Notes under the pieces: model-generated
The model's input: only the letters and a program-made list of their open reading frames with translations
What the model was told of the DNA's origin: nothing
The model's database searches: none
Position numbers and translations under genes: made by a program
Source: Trinickia symbiotica
Lineage (GTDB): Bacteria; Pseudomonadota; Gammaproteobacteria; Burkholderiales; Burkholderiaceae
Assembly: GCF_002934455.1 (NCBI RefSeq)
Contig: NZ_PTIR01000012.1
Location: forward strand, 1 to 64,000
DNA: 64,000 bases
Direction of reading: 5' to 3'
Part shown: positions 8,516-16,842 of the stretch, in pieces
Layout of the letters: every line of letters starts with the position of its first letter
How positions within the stretch are numbered: the first letter of the stretch is position 1

Positions 8516-9147
8516 GGCACCACCTGCGCAGCCACGAATGACGTGAGCAGCGACAGCGGTTGCGTCCGAAGCTCCGGGGCGCTGACCCGACCGCAGTGGA
8601 GAAGGCCGAATAAGGCTGTGCGGACTAGAACCGGATCGCCGGTCGAGAACTCGCGCTCGACGGCGAGTAACCTTTGCGGTTGTTCCACGAAGCGCGCAAT
8701 TGCTGGTGGTAGCGTTGGTGGAACGAGCTTCCGGTTGGCGACAAGGTAAGGCAGCATGCGCTGCCAGTTATCGGTCCAGACACACGCAGCGGCCAGTTCA
8801 GCCGGTGCGACACGCCGGATCGGAAACGCGTTGCCATCAAGATCGCGAGATGATGTCTTAGCATTGCTCTCGATCTTTGAATCGCTAACGAAAACTAACT
8901 CTGCTCGGTCAACGTAGCGAACCCAGAAGTCGACGAGATGCCGGTGTCCGTCAATCAGCACGTATCCCGGGCGCTCGCAGAACGAGATCACTGTCGGGTT
9001 CGCCTCGAGCAGCAGCCATTGTTCGAGCAATGTGCGCTGATAGAACACCACGCGGCGCGCGAGCTTCGGGCTGAACGCTTCGAGCCGATGTGCGCCGCGC
9101 GGACGGGCGAGCGCGACCGGCTCTGCGTTGCGCAGAGAATCTTCCAT
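8512..9147 (-). CDS. TnsA-like endonuclease (5'-strand cleavage)
   Basis: The 211-residue protein matches the TnsA N-terminal restriction-endonuclease-like fold. The likely catalytic set is E42 (LLEQWL), D73 (LVDFWV), D89 and K91 (VSDSK). The neighbouring FCERPGYVLIDG segment is typical of the family. TnsA cuts the non-transferred strand so that Tn7-like elements move by cut-and-paste rather than by cointegrate formation. It is the first gene of the tnsA-tnsB-tnsC-tniQ operon and lies next to the presumed right end, as in Tn7. The C-terminal half is less conserved. Confidence 0.82.
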   Translation of the reverse strand: MEDSLRNAEPVALARPRGAHRLEAFSPKLARRVVFYQRTLLEQWLLLEANPTVISFCERPGYVLIDGHRHLVDFWVRYVDRAELVFVSDSKIESNAKTSSRDLDGNAFPIRRVAPAELAAACVWTDNWQRMLPYLVANRKLVPPTLPPAIARFVEQPQRLLAVEREFSTGDPVLVRTALFGLLHCGRVSAPELRTQPLSLLTSFVAAQVVP

Positions 9148-9192
9148 AAGATCAAGACCTTACGGACGGGATTCGAAGTGTAGGAGGCGAAT

Positions 9193-9318
9193 TGACAAAT
9201 TTAATGCGGACATATGCGAATTGACACTTTTATTGCGTTTCGAATGGAAATAGAAGTGTCAACGCGATCGCGCTTGGCCTCGCCGTTACGAGCGGGGGAT
9301 GGTGACAGATTTATTGCG
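9193..9318 (+). repeat. Three direct repeats resembling TnsB-binding sites
   Basis: Copies are at 9193-9208 (TGACAAATTTAATGCG), 9222-9237 (TGACACTTTTATTGCG) and 9303-9318 (TGACAGATTTATTGCG). The consensus is TGACA-NN-TTTA-W-TGCG. All have the same orientation and sit between the tnsA start and the outside, where Tn7 also carries its array of TnsB sites. On the other strand the core reads CAATAAA, as in the Tn7 right end. Binding here would probably also repress the tnsA promoter. Confidence 0.65.
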
Positions 9319-9665
9319 CTCTACGCCAGCAGTCATAGATGGCGCCTCGTCCCGGCGAAAAAGGCTGGGCATCCCGTCGAGAGTCGTCAGGATGTGCGCG
9401 TTCGCTTCAAATTGGATTGAACCGAAAGAGGTGGGGGCGCCCGTTGGCGTCTAGAGTCGCGGAGGCCGGGATAACCGAAACTTGCCAGGACCGCATCGAT
9501 TCGCTTTTGAGATGGTTACGATCAGTGACAGTAAGCGAGTGTACGGCGAGCCGATATTGGATCTCGGCCGAGCGGCGGTCCCATATTGCGTCGTAGCGGC
9601 GTTGTAGTCGCCTCTCCGACAGGGGCTAATCCGCGGACTCATCAACGAGACATGAAGGTTCCCAA
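9319..9665. other. Flank between the transposon end and the relB-like gene, no gene seen
   Basis: No credible coding frame is present. The stretch contains the presumed outer end of the Tn7-like element near its left side. Near its right side it contains the ribosome binding site (GAAGG) of the antitoxin gene. Confidence 0.5.
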
Positions 9666-9944
9666 ATGCTCGCTCTTAGCATTAAGACTACCGATGTGCG
9701 CGCGCGCATCGAACCCGAGCTCAAGAAGGAAGCGGCGGACGTTCTCGCTCAGAACGGACTGACCATTTCGGAAGCGTTTCGGCTTTTTCTCAGGCAGGTC
9801 GTGATGACGAGAGGATTGCCGTTCGAGGTCCGCATTCCGGACGAAACCACTTTGCGGGCACTTCGCGAGTCGGAGGAGATGAGGGGTCGCGCGCGCTATC
9901 GGTCCTCCGAGGACCTGTTTGATGATCTCGACAAAAAGGACTAG
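9666..9944 (+). CDS. RelB/DinJ-family antitoxin
   Basis: The 92-residue protein has the ribbon-helix-helix start of RelB/DinJ antitoxins (KTTDVRARIEPELKKEAADV, then LTISEAFRLFLRQV at about 31-44). This part dimerises and binds the operator. The acidic C-terminus (SSEDLFDDLDKKD) would wrap the toxin. GAAGG precedes ATG 9666 at a good distance. The toxin gene overlaps its 3' end, the usual antitoxin-first arrangement. Because that toxin gene is interrupted, the antitoxin may now be solitary. Confidence 0.85.
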   Translation: MLALSIKTTDVRARIEPELKKEAADVLAQNGLTISEAFRLFLRQVVMTRGLPFEVRIPDETTLRALRESEEMRGRARYRSSEDLFDDLDKKD

Positions 9945-10224
9945 CTTTCCGCGCGCGTTTGACAACACTAAGGAGTTCCAAAAGGACTGGAAGCGGCTCA
10001 CGCATTCCGGCGTCTTCAATATGAGGCGGTTGAAGGAGGCGATGTTACTCCTCATCGCAAACGAAGGGCCGCTGCCTCCGGAGTACCTCGATCACCCGCT
10101 TGCCGGCCCCTGGATACATCACCGCGAATGTCACATCGGCGGGGACTTCTTGCTCATCTAGCGGTTAGAGGATGACGAAGTCACCTTTGTCCGCGCCGGC
10201 ACACATGCTGACCTCTTCGAGTAG
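9922..10224 (+). pseudogene. YafQ/RelE-type toxin with premature stop codon
   Basis: The reading frame starts at ATG 9922 (GAGGA upstream) and matches YafQ-type mRNA interferases: EFQKDWKRL, then DHPLAGPW and HIGGDFLLI. At 10159-10161 an in-frame TAG stands where YafQ has a tyrosine codon. After it the same frame continues with RLEDDEVTFVRAGTHADLFE to a proper TAG at 10222-10224. The stop removes the GTHxxLF region that holds a catalytic histidine in E. coli YafQ, so the 79-residue product should be inactive. It overlaps the antitoxin gene by 23 bp. Confidence 0.85.
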
Positions 10225-10274
10225 GGCGAGACCGGCCGGCCGAGTGACCGGCCCGCGCTCCCCCTTCCCATGCT

Positions 10275-10448
10275 TCACCCCACCGACGTCTCTCCCTCTC
10301 CGGGTTGCTTGCCCGGCTTATCGGCAGGTGACTGCTTGCGCTGCTTGTCCTCGCGTTCGGGCATACGGCTCCGCTCATCGTCGTTATGTTGAGCGGGCTT
10401 TGGATGCGCCAGATCCGGTTGTTGCGGCTTGTCATTCGTCGAACTCAT
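10275..10448 (-). CDS. Small hydrophilic protein of unknown function
   Basis: The 57-residue product begins MSSTNDKPQQPDL and is rich in K, E, D, P, Q and G, without hydrophobic segments, so it is probably disordered. An ideal ribosome binding site, AGGAGG, stands four bases before ATG 10448. Similar short charged proteins are common in Burkholderia genomes. No function can be assigned. The gene follows the LysR gene in the same direction, 80 bp downstream. Confidence 0.6.
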   Translation of the reverse strand: MSSTNDKPQQPDLAHPKPAQHNDDERSRMPEREDKQRKQSPADKPGKQPGEGETSVG

Positions 10449-10528
10449 AGTGCCTCCTGCGAATTCGCTTCACCGACCAGAGCAATGCGAGCAACGAACG
10501 CGCCAGCCACGATAAATCCACCCAGACC

Positions 10529-11413
10529 CTAGCGCAACCGCAGGCTCCATAACGCATCCAGCACGTGCTGAGTCGGGCGATCGATGTCCTCGGCACTATG
10601 CGCGATGCCCAGTTCGCGCCAAAGGGCCGGCCGCAAGGGCCGCATCGCAATGCGAGGATCCTGGACCGGCGCAACTGCCTCCTGAGGAAGCAGCGCCGCA
10701 CCGTATCCGGCCGCCACGAGGCTCCTGATAGCGTCGGTGAAATTGAGCTGGATTCGCGGCACCGGATGCTGGCCGCCGGAAGCAAACCACTCCGCAGTCA
10801 GGCGGGAAAACCGAGTGCTCGAGTCGTTCAGAATCAGCGGCCGTACCGCGAGCCATTGCGGCGTGACGCGCGCGGGGCACTTCCATCCCGCGGGCATAAA
10901 CGCCATGACGGGATCGCGGCGCCAACGCTTGATGGTCAGTCCATCCGTGGCCTGCTGAGGCAGTGCGACGAGGCCAACGTCCAGCGCACCTGACTTAAGC
11001 CGCGCCAGCGTTTCTTGCGAAGTCAGTACGGCAATCTGCAAGTCGATGCCCGGATGATGGAGAGCAAGCAACTCCAACGCCCGCGGCAACAGATTCGCGA
11101 TCGCACCCGTGGACGCGCCGAGCCGTACTCGCCCACCCTTTCCTTCCACCTGACGCTTTACATCCTGCAATGCCTGCTCGGCCTCGGCAAGCAGCCGTCG
11201 CGCGTATTTGACGAGCGTCTCCCCGACGGCCGACGGCCGCACCTGCCCTCGCTTGCGCGACAAAAGCGGCGCGCCGAAACGCTCCTCGAGATCGGCGATG
11301 TGAAGACTGATCGTCGGCGGAGCAAGGTGCAACGCCCTCGCGGCGTCGGCAAACGAACCGCAATCGGCGATGGCCACGAGCGTTCGCAATCGATCGAGGC
11401 TGATCTCACGCAT
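10529..11413 (-). CDS. LysR-family transcriptional regulator
   Basis: At 294 residues this is a full-length LysR regulator. The N-terminal winged helix-turn-helix (residues 5-65, SFADAARALHLAPPTISLHI) is followed by a two-lobed effector domain (about 90-290). It is divergent from the small gene at 11546. A TTACTGA-N9-TCAGTAA palindrome lies 33-55 bp upstream of its start, a good candidate for its own operator. The effector and targets are unknown. Confidence 0.88.
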   Translation of the reverse strand: MREISLDRLRTLVAIADCGSFADAARALHLAPPTISLHIADLEERFGAPLLSRKRGQVRPSAVGETLVKYARRLLAEAEQALQDVKRQVEGKGGRVRLGASTGAIANLLPRALELLALHHPGIDLQIAVLTSQETLARLKSGALDVGLVALPQQATDGLTIKRWRRDPVMAFMPAGWKCPARVTPQWLAVRPLILNDSSTRFSRLTAEWFASGGQHPVPRIQLNFTDAIRSLVAAGYGAALLPQEAVAPVQDPRIAMRPLRPALWRELGIAHSAEDIDRPTQHVLDALWSLRLR

Positions 11414-11445
11414 GTCTACCGAGTCCCCTTGGACTTAGTTCAGGA

Positions 11446-11468
11446 TTACTGAATCTATCGATCAGTAA
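11446..11468. promoter_or_regulatory. Candidate LysR operator
   Basis: TTACTGA (11446-11452) and TCAGTAA (11462-11468) form a perfect 7-bp inverted repeat with a 9-bp centre in the region between the leftward LysR gene and the rightward small gene. It contains the T-N11-A pattern typical of LysR sites and is placed for autoregulation. Confidence 0.45.
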
Positions 11469-11545
11469 ATTCGACTTTTCGCAATGTTACCTTCAATGGA
11501 AGATGGTTGCCTCAGAAGTCCTCACATCCATGAGGTCCCCCCATC

Positions 11546-11800
11546 ATGAATCAAAGAACGGGTATGAACGACGGCAGGCGGTGGGTCATCGCAATCCTGA
11601 CCGCATCCGCTTTCGTCGCAGTGGTTTTGTCGATCACCGTCATCCGCACCGATGCGCCGTCGCACGTTACCGACGTCAATGGCGGCAAATCGTGCCTCAG
11701 CAGCGCCGCCGATAACGCACACGCGAGTCTTGAAGCGTTCTTTCAAAATCCCTCCGGCAACGATGCGCTGAAACAGGCATCGCTCTCATGCTCGAAGTGA
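11546..11800 (+). CDS. Small membrane-anchored or exported hypothetical protein
   Basis: The 84-residue product has one hydrophobic segment (about 13-33, WVIAILTASAFVAVVLSITV) and then a short polar periplasmic tail with two cysteines. The family is not recognised. The start is ATG 11546 or the in-frame ATG at 11564; the ribosome binding site is weak for both. It is divergent from the LysR gene and may be under its control. Confidence 0.45.
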   Translation: MNQRTGMNDGRRWVIAILTASAFVAVVLSITVIRTDAPSHVTDVNGGKSCLSSAADNAHASLEAFFQNPSGNDALKQASLSCSK

Positions 11801-11868
11801 TTGCCCGCATGCCGCCTGCCTGAACCGCGTTGCCTATAATCGCGATTCCACAGGAGAGGACCACTCCA

Positions 11869-12345
11869 ATGAACGTGCGTGAGCTTTGCGAAGCCGACCT
11901 CGACCTCATTTGCCGCCACCGCGAAGAAATGTTTCGTGAAGCGGGCCGCAGCGAAGAGGTCTTACGGACAATGACGGAACACTTCCGGCATTGGCTCGCA
12001 CCAAGGCTCCGAGACGGCCGCTATTTTGGCTTCATGCTCATGGAAGACGGGAAGGCCGTCGCCGGTATCGGTCTGATGGAACTCGACTGGCCACCGCATC
12101 CATTGCATCCAGAGACGGACAAGCGCGGGTACGTCCTCAACGTCTACGTCGAACCGACCTCTCGCAAGCGCGGTCTGGCGCGCGAGCTCATGCGGATGGC
12201 GGAAGCCGAGTTTGCGAAACGCGGCGTCGAATACGCCATCCTGCATGCGACTGAACAGGGGCGCGGCCTTTACTCGGGCCTCGACTGGGGCACAACGACG
12301 GAAATGGCCAAGTCGATCGGTTTAGTTCAGAAAAACCAAAACTGA
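11869..12345 (+). CDS. GNAT-family N-acetyltransferase
   Basis: The 158-residue protein has the GNAT fold: N-terminal beta-alpha units (VRELCEADLDLI), a central strand YVLNVYVEPTSRKRGLA and the acetyl-CoA pyrophosphate loop RKRGLAREL (about 103-111). GNAT enzymes transfer acetyl groups from acetyl-CoA to amines; this substrate is unknown. ATG 11869 is preceded by AGGAGAGG. It stands alone between the small membrane protein and the isomerase operon. Confidence 0.85.
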   Translation: MNVRELCEADLDLICRHREEMFREAGRSEEVLRTMTEHFRHWLAPRLRDGRYFGFMLMEDGKAVAGIGLMELDWPPHPLHPETDKRGYVLNVYVEPTSRKRGLARELMRMAEAEFAKRGVEYAILHATEQGRGLYSGLDWGTTTEMAKSIGLVQKNQN

Positions 12346-12440
12346 TTTTTTTGTTTCCGCGATTTTTCGCTACGTATGCTCGATGACAGTATCGGTGCCT
12401 GACTGCTGTAACTGGCGCCGAATCTGATCGAGCATCACTC

Positions 12441-13313
12441 ATGCGACTAGACATATTTCGTTCCCTCTGGGGCTATCGCGGCGAAATGCGGACCGTGCTC
12501 GAAGAAGCAAGCGCGTCCGAACTCGCGGGTATCGAGGCCCGCCTGCCGCTCGAGCCGGAGGCTCGCGTGGCGCTCAGTGGATCACTCGCCGCATACGGGC
12601 TCGATTACATCGCCATTTGCTTTACCGACAGTGCCGTGCTCCCGCGCCAGCACGCGACGCCCGCGGAACATTTGCAGGACCTCGGGCGAAAGCTCGATTG
12701 GGCCTCGGAGCTTTCGCCGCGGTTCGTCAATGTGCTCGCGGGCAATGACAGATGGCCGCTCGCGCAACAGGTCGACTTCTTCGGCCGCGCATTGGAACTC
12801 GCTGTCCGGCACGGACAATTCTGCAGTTTCGAAACGCATCGCGCGCGCTCGCTCTACAGCCCTTGGGTCACGCTCGACCTCATCCGGCAACTGCCGGACC
12901 TTCGCTTTACGAGCGACATCAGCCACTGGGTGGTGGTCTGCGAGCGCCTCCTGGATGACCCGGCCGACGACCTCACGCCGTTTGTCGAGCGCGTTCACCA
13001 CATCCAGGCCCGCGTCGGATATGACCAGGGGCCGCAGGTGCCGCATCCGGCCGCACCGGAGTTCGCGGCCCAATTGGCGTTTCATCAGTCGCATTGGGCC
13101 GCCGTATGGCGTGCCCAAAAAGCGCGCGGCTACGAGTCCTCGACGCTGACGCCTGAATTCGGACCGGACGGATACCTGCACCATCTGCCGTTCACCGACG
13201 TCCCCGTCGCTGATCTGACGCAACTCAACGATTGGATGGCGCGGACGGAACGCTCTCATTTCCACCGCATCGTGAAAATTGATCAAGAAGGAGCACTCGA
13301 TGCAAGACGCTGA
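12441..13313 (+). CDS. Sugar-phosphate isomerase/epimerase-like TIM-barrel protein
   Basis: The 290-residue protein resembles the xylose isomerase-like (AP endonuclease 2) TIM-barrel family. It starts with [12 protein letters not shown], has a metal-site-like CSFETHRAR segment near residue 130, [10 protein letters not shown] near 155-164, and a likely metal-binding H and E late in the barrel ([17 protein letters not shown]). Such enzymes isomerise or epimerise sugars or related polyols using a divalent metal. It overlaps the oxygenase gene by 14 bp and is the first gene of the four-gene operon. Confidence 0.78.
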   Translation: MRLDIFRSLWGYRGEMRTVLEEASASELAGIEARLPLEPEARVALSGSLAAYGLDYIAICFTDSAVLPRQHATPAEHLQDLGRKLDWASELSPRFVNVLAGNDRWPLAQQVDFFGRALELAVRHGQFCSFETHRARSLYSPWVTLDLIRQLPDLRFTSDISHWVVVCERLLDDPADDLTPFVERVHHIQARVGYDQGPQVPHPAAPEFAAQLAFHQSHWAAVWRAQKARGYESSTLTPEFGPDGYLHHLPFTDVPVADLTQLNDWMARTERSHFHRIVKIDQEGALDARR

Positions 13314-14361
13314 CAACACGCTCGCCAAGCCGTCCAAACACTTCACGTCGGTGCCCGTCGTCGATATTTCCGGCCTGTTCAGCGACGACCTTTCATCACG
13401 CCAGGCCATTGCCAGCAAGCTCGGCGACGCGGCACGCAATGTCGGCTTTCTCTACATTTCGGGCCACGGCATCGAGCCCGACGTCGTGGAAGGGCTGCGG
13501 CAAGCGGCGAAACATTACTTTGCCCAGCCGCTCGACAAAAAGATGGAGCACTACATCGGGGCCTCACGCAGCCATAAAGGTTTCGTTCCGGAAGGCGAAG
13601 AGATCTACAACAAGGGCAAACCCGACCACAAGGAGGCATTCGATATCGGCTTTGAAGTCCCGGAAGACGACCCGCTCGTGATCGCACGCACGCCCTTGCT
13701 CGGACCAAACGATTGGCCGTCGCTCGACGGGTTCCGGCCCGCCGTTCAACGCTATTACGCGCAGGTATTCGCACTGGGACGCCGATTGTTTCGCGGATTT
13801 GCACTCGCGTTGGGTCTGCCCGAGGACAATTTCGATGGCTTCGTGACACGGCCTCCGTCAAAGCTGCGCCTGATCCACTACCCGTTCGACGATGACGCGC
13901 AGGACGCCCCGGGGCTCGGCGCGCATACGGACTACGAATGCTTCACGATCCTCCACGCGGACGCCCCCGGCCTCGAAGTCATGAATGGACGCGGGGAATG
14001 GATCGACACGCCGCCGATCCCGGGCACGTTCGTCGTCAATATCGGCGACATGCTCGAAGTCATGACGGCAGGCGCATTCGTCGCGACGGCGCACCGGGTA
14101 CGGACGGTGAAGGAGGAGCGCTATTCGTTTCCCCTCTTCTACGCGTGCGACTACCACACCCTGATCGAGCCTCTGCCTGCATTCGCAAATGGCACGGATG
14201 AATATGAGCCCATCACGATCGGCGAGCACATGTATTCGCAGGCGCTGCAGACCTATCGATACCTGCGGCGGCGCGTGGAAGAAGGCACAGCCGTTCTGCC
14301 GCCGCGAGCGCGCAAGCCGGCGAGCTTCGGACACTTGAAAAAGAACGCGCAGCCGAGTTGA
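13300..14361 (+). CDS. 2-oxoglutarate/Fe(II)-dependent oxygenase, isopenicillin-N-synthase family
   Basis: The 353-residue protein contains the N-terminal DIOX_N region ([10 protein letters not shown], about 20-30), a jelly-roll core with the iron ligands H and D in [12 protein letters not shown], the distal H in ATAHRV, and the 2-oxoglutarate-binding RYSFPLF. These enzymes hydroxylate or desaturate small molecules with O2 and 2-oxoglutarate. AAGGAG precedes ATG 13300. Some members act on arginine-like guanidino compounds; the gbuA gene nearby makes that a reasonable idea here but not a proof. Confidence 0.88.
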   Translation: MQDADNTLAKPSKHFTSVPVVDISGLFSDDLSSRQAIASKLGDAARNVGFLYISGHGIEPDVVEGLRQAAKHYFAQPLDKKMEHYIGASRSHKGFVPEGEEIYNKGKPDHKEAFDIGFEVPEDDPLVIARTPLLGPNDWPSLDGFRPAVQRYYAQVFALGRRLFRGFALALGLPEDNFDGFVTRPPSKLRLIHYPFDDDAQDAPGLGAHTDYECFTILHADAPGLEVMNGRGEWIDTPPIPGTFVVNIGDMLEVMTAGAFVATAHRVRTVKEERYSFPLFYACDYHTLIEPLPAFANGTDEYEPITIGEHMYSQALQTYRYLRRRVEEGTAVLPPRARKPASFGHLKKNAQPS

Positions 14362-14411
14362 ACCGATCCGCGAGCGCTCGCCCCCTGTTACGACAAACCG
14401 GAGAATCGCTG

Positions 14412-15242
14412 ATGAATTTCATACAAAACGCTCGACGCAGCCTCGCCGCAATCGCCATTTCGACGGCGATGACGCTGACCGGCGCATCCGCCTTCGCCCA
14501 AACGGCGCCCGCCACGCTTGAGCCCGGCCAACTGAAGGTCGGCATGGAGATCACGTATCCGCCGTTCGAGTCATACGAGGGCGACAGGGTGGTCGGCTCG
14601 GACCCGGACCTTGCACGTGCGATCGCCAAGCAACTCAGCGCGGCCCCGAGTTTTGTCGATACTCGCTTCTCCGGCCTTATTCTCGGTCTCAACGCACGCC
14701 ATTACGACCTCGTCATCTCGGGCATGTACGTCACGCCGGAACGCGCGGCACAAGCGCAGGCGATCCCCTATGCGCAGACGGGCGCGGCGATCATGGTGCC
14801 AGCGAGCGGTTCGCTGAGGCCCAAGACGCCCGAGGATCTGTGCGGACTGCACGTCGGCCTCGAGCAGGGTACGACGTGGGTGTCACAGTTGCAGGCGCTT
14901 TCGAAGAACTACTGCAAGCCGAACGGCAAAGGCGAGATAACGGTCAGCGAATACCCGTCCGCCCCCGAAGTATTGCAAGCCTTGTTGTCGAACAACGTAC
15001 AGGCGCAGATGGAAATCGCCGGTGCCGCGCACGCGCTCGCGCAGAAATCGGGCGGCCGTGTCATCGTCGCGTCGACGGCGCTCATCTATCCGCAGACGCT
15101 TGGCATCTACATCAGAAAGGACAACAAGGCACTTTATGACCTCGTCAAAAACGCACTCGACCAATTGAAGACGAGCGGCGAGTATGACGCGATACTGAAG
15201 AAGTACAGCCTCGCCTTGCCTCCCGCCGGCCAATCATCGTGA
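14412..15242 (+). CDS. ABC transporter periplasmic solute-binding protein (family 3)
   Basis: The 276-residue protein has a signal peptide (about 1-30, cleavage near AFA-QT) and a family 3 binding fold: LKVGMEITYPPFESY, GSDPDLARAIAKQL, FSGLILGLNARHYDLVISG. Family members bind polar amino acids or opines and feed an inner-membrane ABC importer. The fused permease-ATPase gene follows 43 bp downstream. The ligand is not known; a guanidino or amino acid compound fits the context. Confidence 0.88.
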   Translation: MNFIQNARRSLAAIAISTAMTLTGASAFAQTAPATLEPGQLKVGMEITYPPFESYEGDRVVGSDPDLARAIAKQLSAAPSFVDTRFSGLILGLNARHYDLVISGMYVTPERAAQAQAIPYAQTGAAIMVPASGSLRPKTPEDLCGLHVGLEQGTTWVSQLQALSKNYCKPNGKGEITVSEYPSAPEVLQALLSNNVQAQMEIAGAAHALAQKSGGRVIVASTALIYPQTLGIYIRKDNKALYDLVKNALDQLKTSGEYDAILKKYSLALPPAGQSS

Positions 15243-15285
15243 TCGGCCATTGACAGTTTTTGGCCGCCGCGCGTAGGGATTTCTC

Positions 15286-16842
15286 ATGCACTTCGACCTC
15301 AGCTATTTCCTGTCGCTGTTCGCGTTCCCGGCGTTCTGGCAGGCCTGCGTGACCGTCATCGAGCTGAGCGCATTGTCGTGGCTGCTCGGCCTGCTACTGG
15401 GTTTTCCGCTTGCCGCGGCCAAACGGTTCCGATTCCGATGGATTTCGGCGCCGGCCGCGGTCTACGTCTGGTTCTTCCGCAGCGTGCCGCTGCTCGTGCT
15501 GATCGTCTTCGTCTACAACTTGCCGCAGATGTTTCCGGCAACAGGCGTTGCGCTCTCGCACCCGTTCTTCTCCGGCCTCGTGGCACTCGTGTTGACCGAA
15601 TCCGCCTATATGGCGGAGATCCACCGCGGCGGATTGCTCTCCGTATCGCGCGGTCAATATGAAGCCGCTGCCGCGTTGGGCATCGGCACCATCGGACGGC
15701 AACGTCTCGTGGTCGTCCCTCAGGCTTTCCGGATCGCCTTGCCGGCGCTCATCAACGAGTTCGTGACCTGCGTCAAGCTCACGTCGCTCGCCTCGGTCAT
15801 TTCACTCACCGAGCTTTTGATGGTTGGCCAACGTCTCTACTCGCAGAACTTTCTCGTCATGGAGACGCTGTCGGCCATTGCCGTCTACTACGTGCTGATC
15901 GTGACCGTCTTCGGATGGCTGCTGCAGTATGTCGAGCGGCGGCTGGAACTCGCCCGGCGCAAGCCCCAGACGCTCGACGATGCGGCGCTCACCGCCTTGC
16001 GCTCTGAGATCGCGGAGCCACGGGTCACGCGTGCCGAATCGGAGCCGCGCGGCGCGCCGAGTGCTGTGATGATAAAAAACCTGCACAAGCGTTACGGCCA
16101 CCACGAGGTGCTGAAGGGAATCGACCTCGAAGTGCGCACAGGGGAAGTCGTTGCCATCATCGGGCCGTCAGGCTCCGGGAAGACTTCGCTGATTCGCACG
16201 ATCAACGCGCTCGAGACGCTCGACGAAGGCGAGATCGTCTTGTTCGGGCAGGGGCTGATTGCCGCGGGTGATCGGCCGCACGCACAGCGCGTACGCAAAG
16301 CCATCCTCGATATCGGAATGGTGTTCCAGAGCTTCAATCTTTTCCCGCACCGGACGATCCTCGACAACGTGACGCTCGCACCTCGCTTCCATAAGCGATT
16401 CAGCCGCGAAGCGGCTCAAGCGCACGCCGTCGCACTGCTCGACAAGGTGGGGTTGCTCGCGCACGTGCACAAGTATCCCCATCAGCTTTCCGGCGGCCAG
16501 CAGCAACGTGTCGCGATAGCACGCGCGCTCGCCATGGAGCCCGCCGTCATGCTCTTCGACGAACCGACCTCAGCGCTCGATCCGGAACTCGTCGACGATG
16601 TGCTCAGCGTCATCGACGAACTCGCTAAGGAAGGGATGACCATGATCATCGTCACACACGAAATGGACTTTGCGATGTCCGTTTCAGATCGGGTCGTGTT
16701 CATGGAGCACGGCAAGATCCAGTTCGACGGATCGCCGGAAGCGGTACGGACAGCCCCGGAAGGAGAACGTGTGCGGCGCTTCATGGGCAATTCGGCGCAA
16801 GCATATCCGGCCCCGGCGACACCGATTCTCAAGCAAGCTTAG
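15286..16842 (+). CDS. Fused ABC permease-ATPase for polar amino acid-type substrates
   Basis: One 518-residue chain carries two domains. Residues 1-225 form a HisM/GlnP-type permease with about five membrane segments and the EAA loop EAAAALGIGTIGRQRLVVVP. Residues 260-505 form the ATPase, with Walker A GPSGSGKT, signature LSGGQQQR, Walker B VMLFDEP and the H-loop VTHE. The linker (about 226-260) is hydrophilic. Most family members have these as separate proteins. Its stop overlaps the stop of the convergent LysR gene by four bases. It should work with the binding protein just upstream. Confidence 0.9.
   Translation: MHFDLSYFLSLFAFPAFWQACVTVIELSALSWLLGLLLGFPLAAAKRFRFRWISAPAAVYVWFFRSVPLLVLIVFVYNLPQMFPATGVALSHPFFSGLVALVLTESAYMAEIHRGGLLSVSRGQYEAAAALGIGTIGRQRLVVVPQAFRIALPALINEFVTCVKLTSLASVISLTELLMVGQRLYSQNFLVMETLSAIAVYYVLIVTVFGWLLQYVERRLELARRKPQTLDDAALTALRSEIAEPRVTRAESEPRGAPSAVMIKNLHKRYGHHEVLKGIDLEVRTGEVVAIIGPSGSGKTSLIRTINALETLDEGEIVLFGQGLIAAGDRPHAQRVRKAILDIGMVFQSFNLFPHRTILDNVTLAPRFHKRFSREAAQAHAVALLDKVGLLAHVHKYPHQLSGGQQQRVAIARALAMEPAVMLFDEPTSALDPELVDDVLSVIDELAKEGMTMIIVTHEMDFAMSVSDRVVFMEHGKIQFDGSPEAVRTAPEGERVRRFMGNSAQAYPAPATPILKQA

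Larger units (their letters stand above)
4886..9331. mobile_element. Tn7-like transposon core with its right end
   Basis: Four consecutive leftward genes, tnsA, tnsB, tnsC and tniQ homologues, are tightly spaced or overlapping. To the right of tnsA lie three transposase-site-like repeats (9193-9318). The outer boundary is near 9328-9331, where the minus strand gives TG-starting termini, but the exact base cannot be fixed without the other end. The left end was not found; the tyrosine recombinase and the genes to its left may be cargo, and the element may extend beyond the window. No tnsE, long tnsD or CRISPR-Cas genes are present. Confidence 0.7.
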
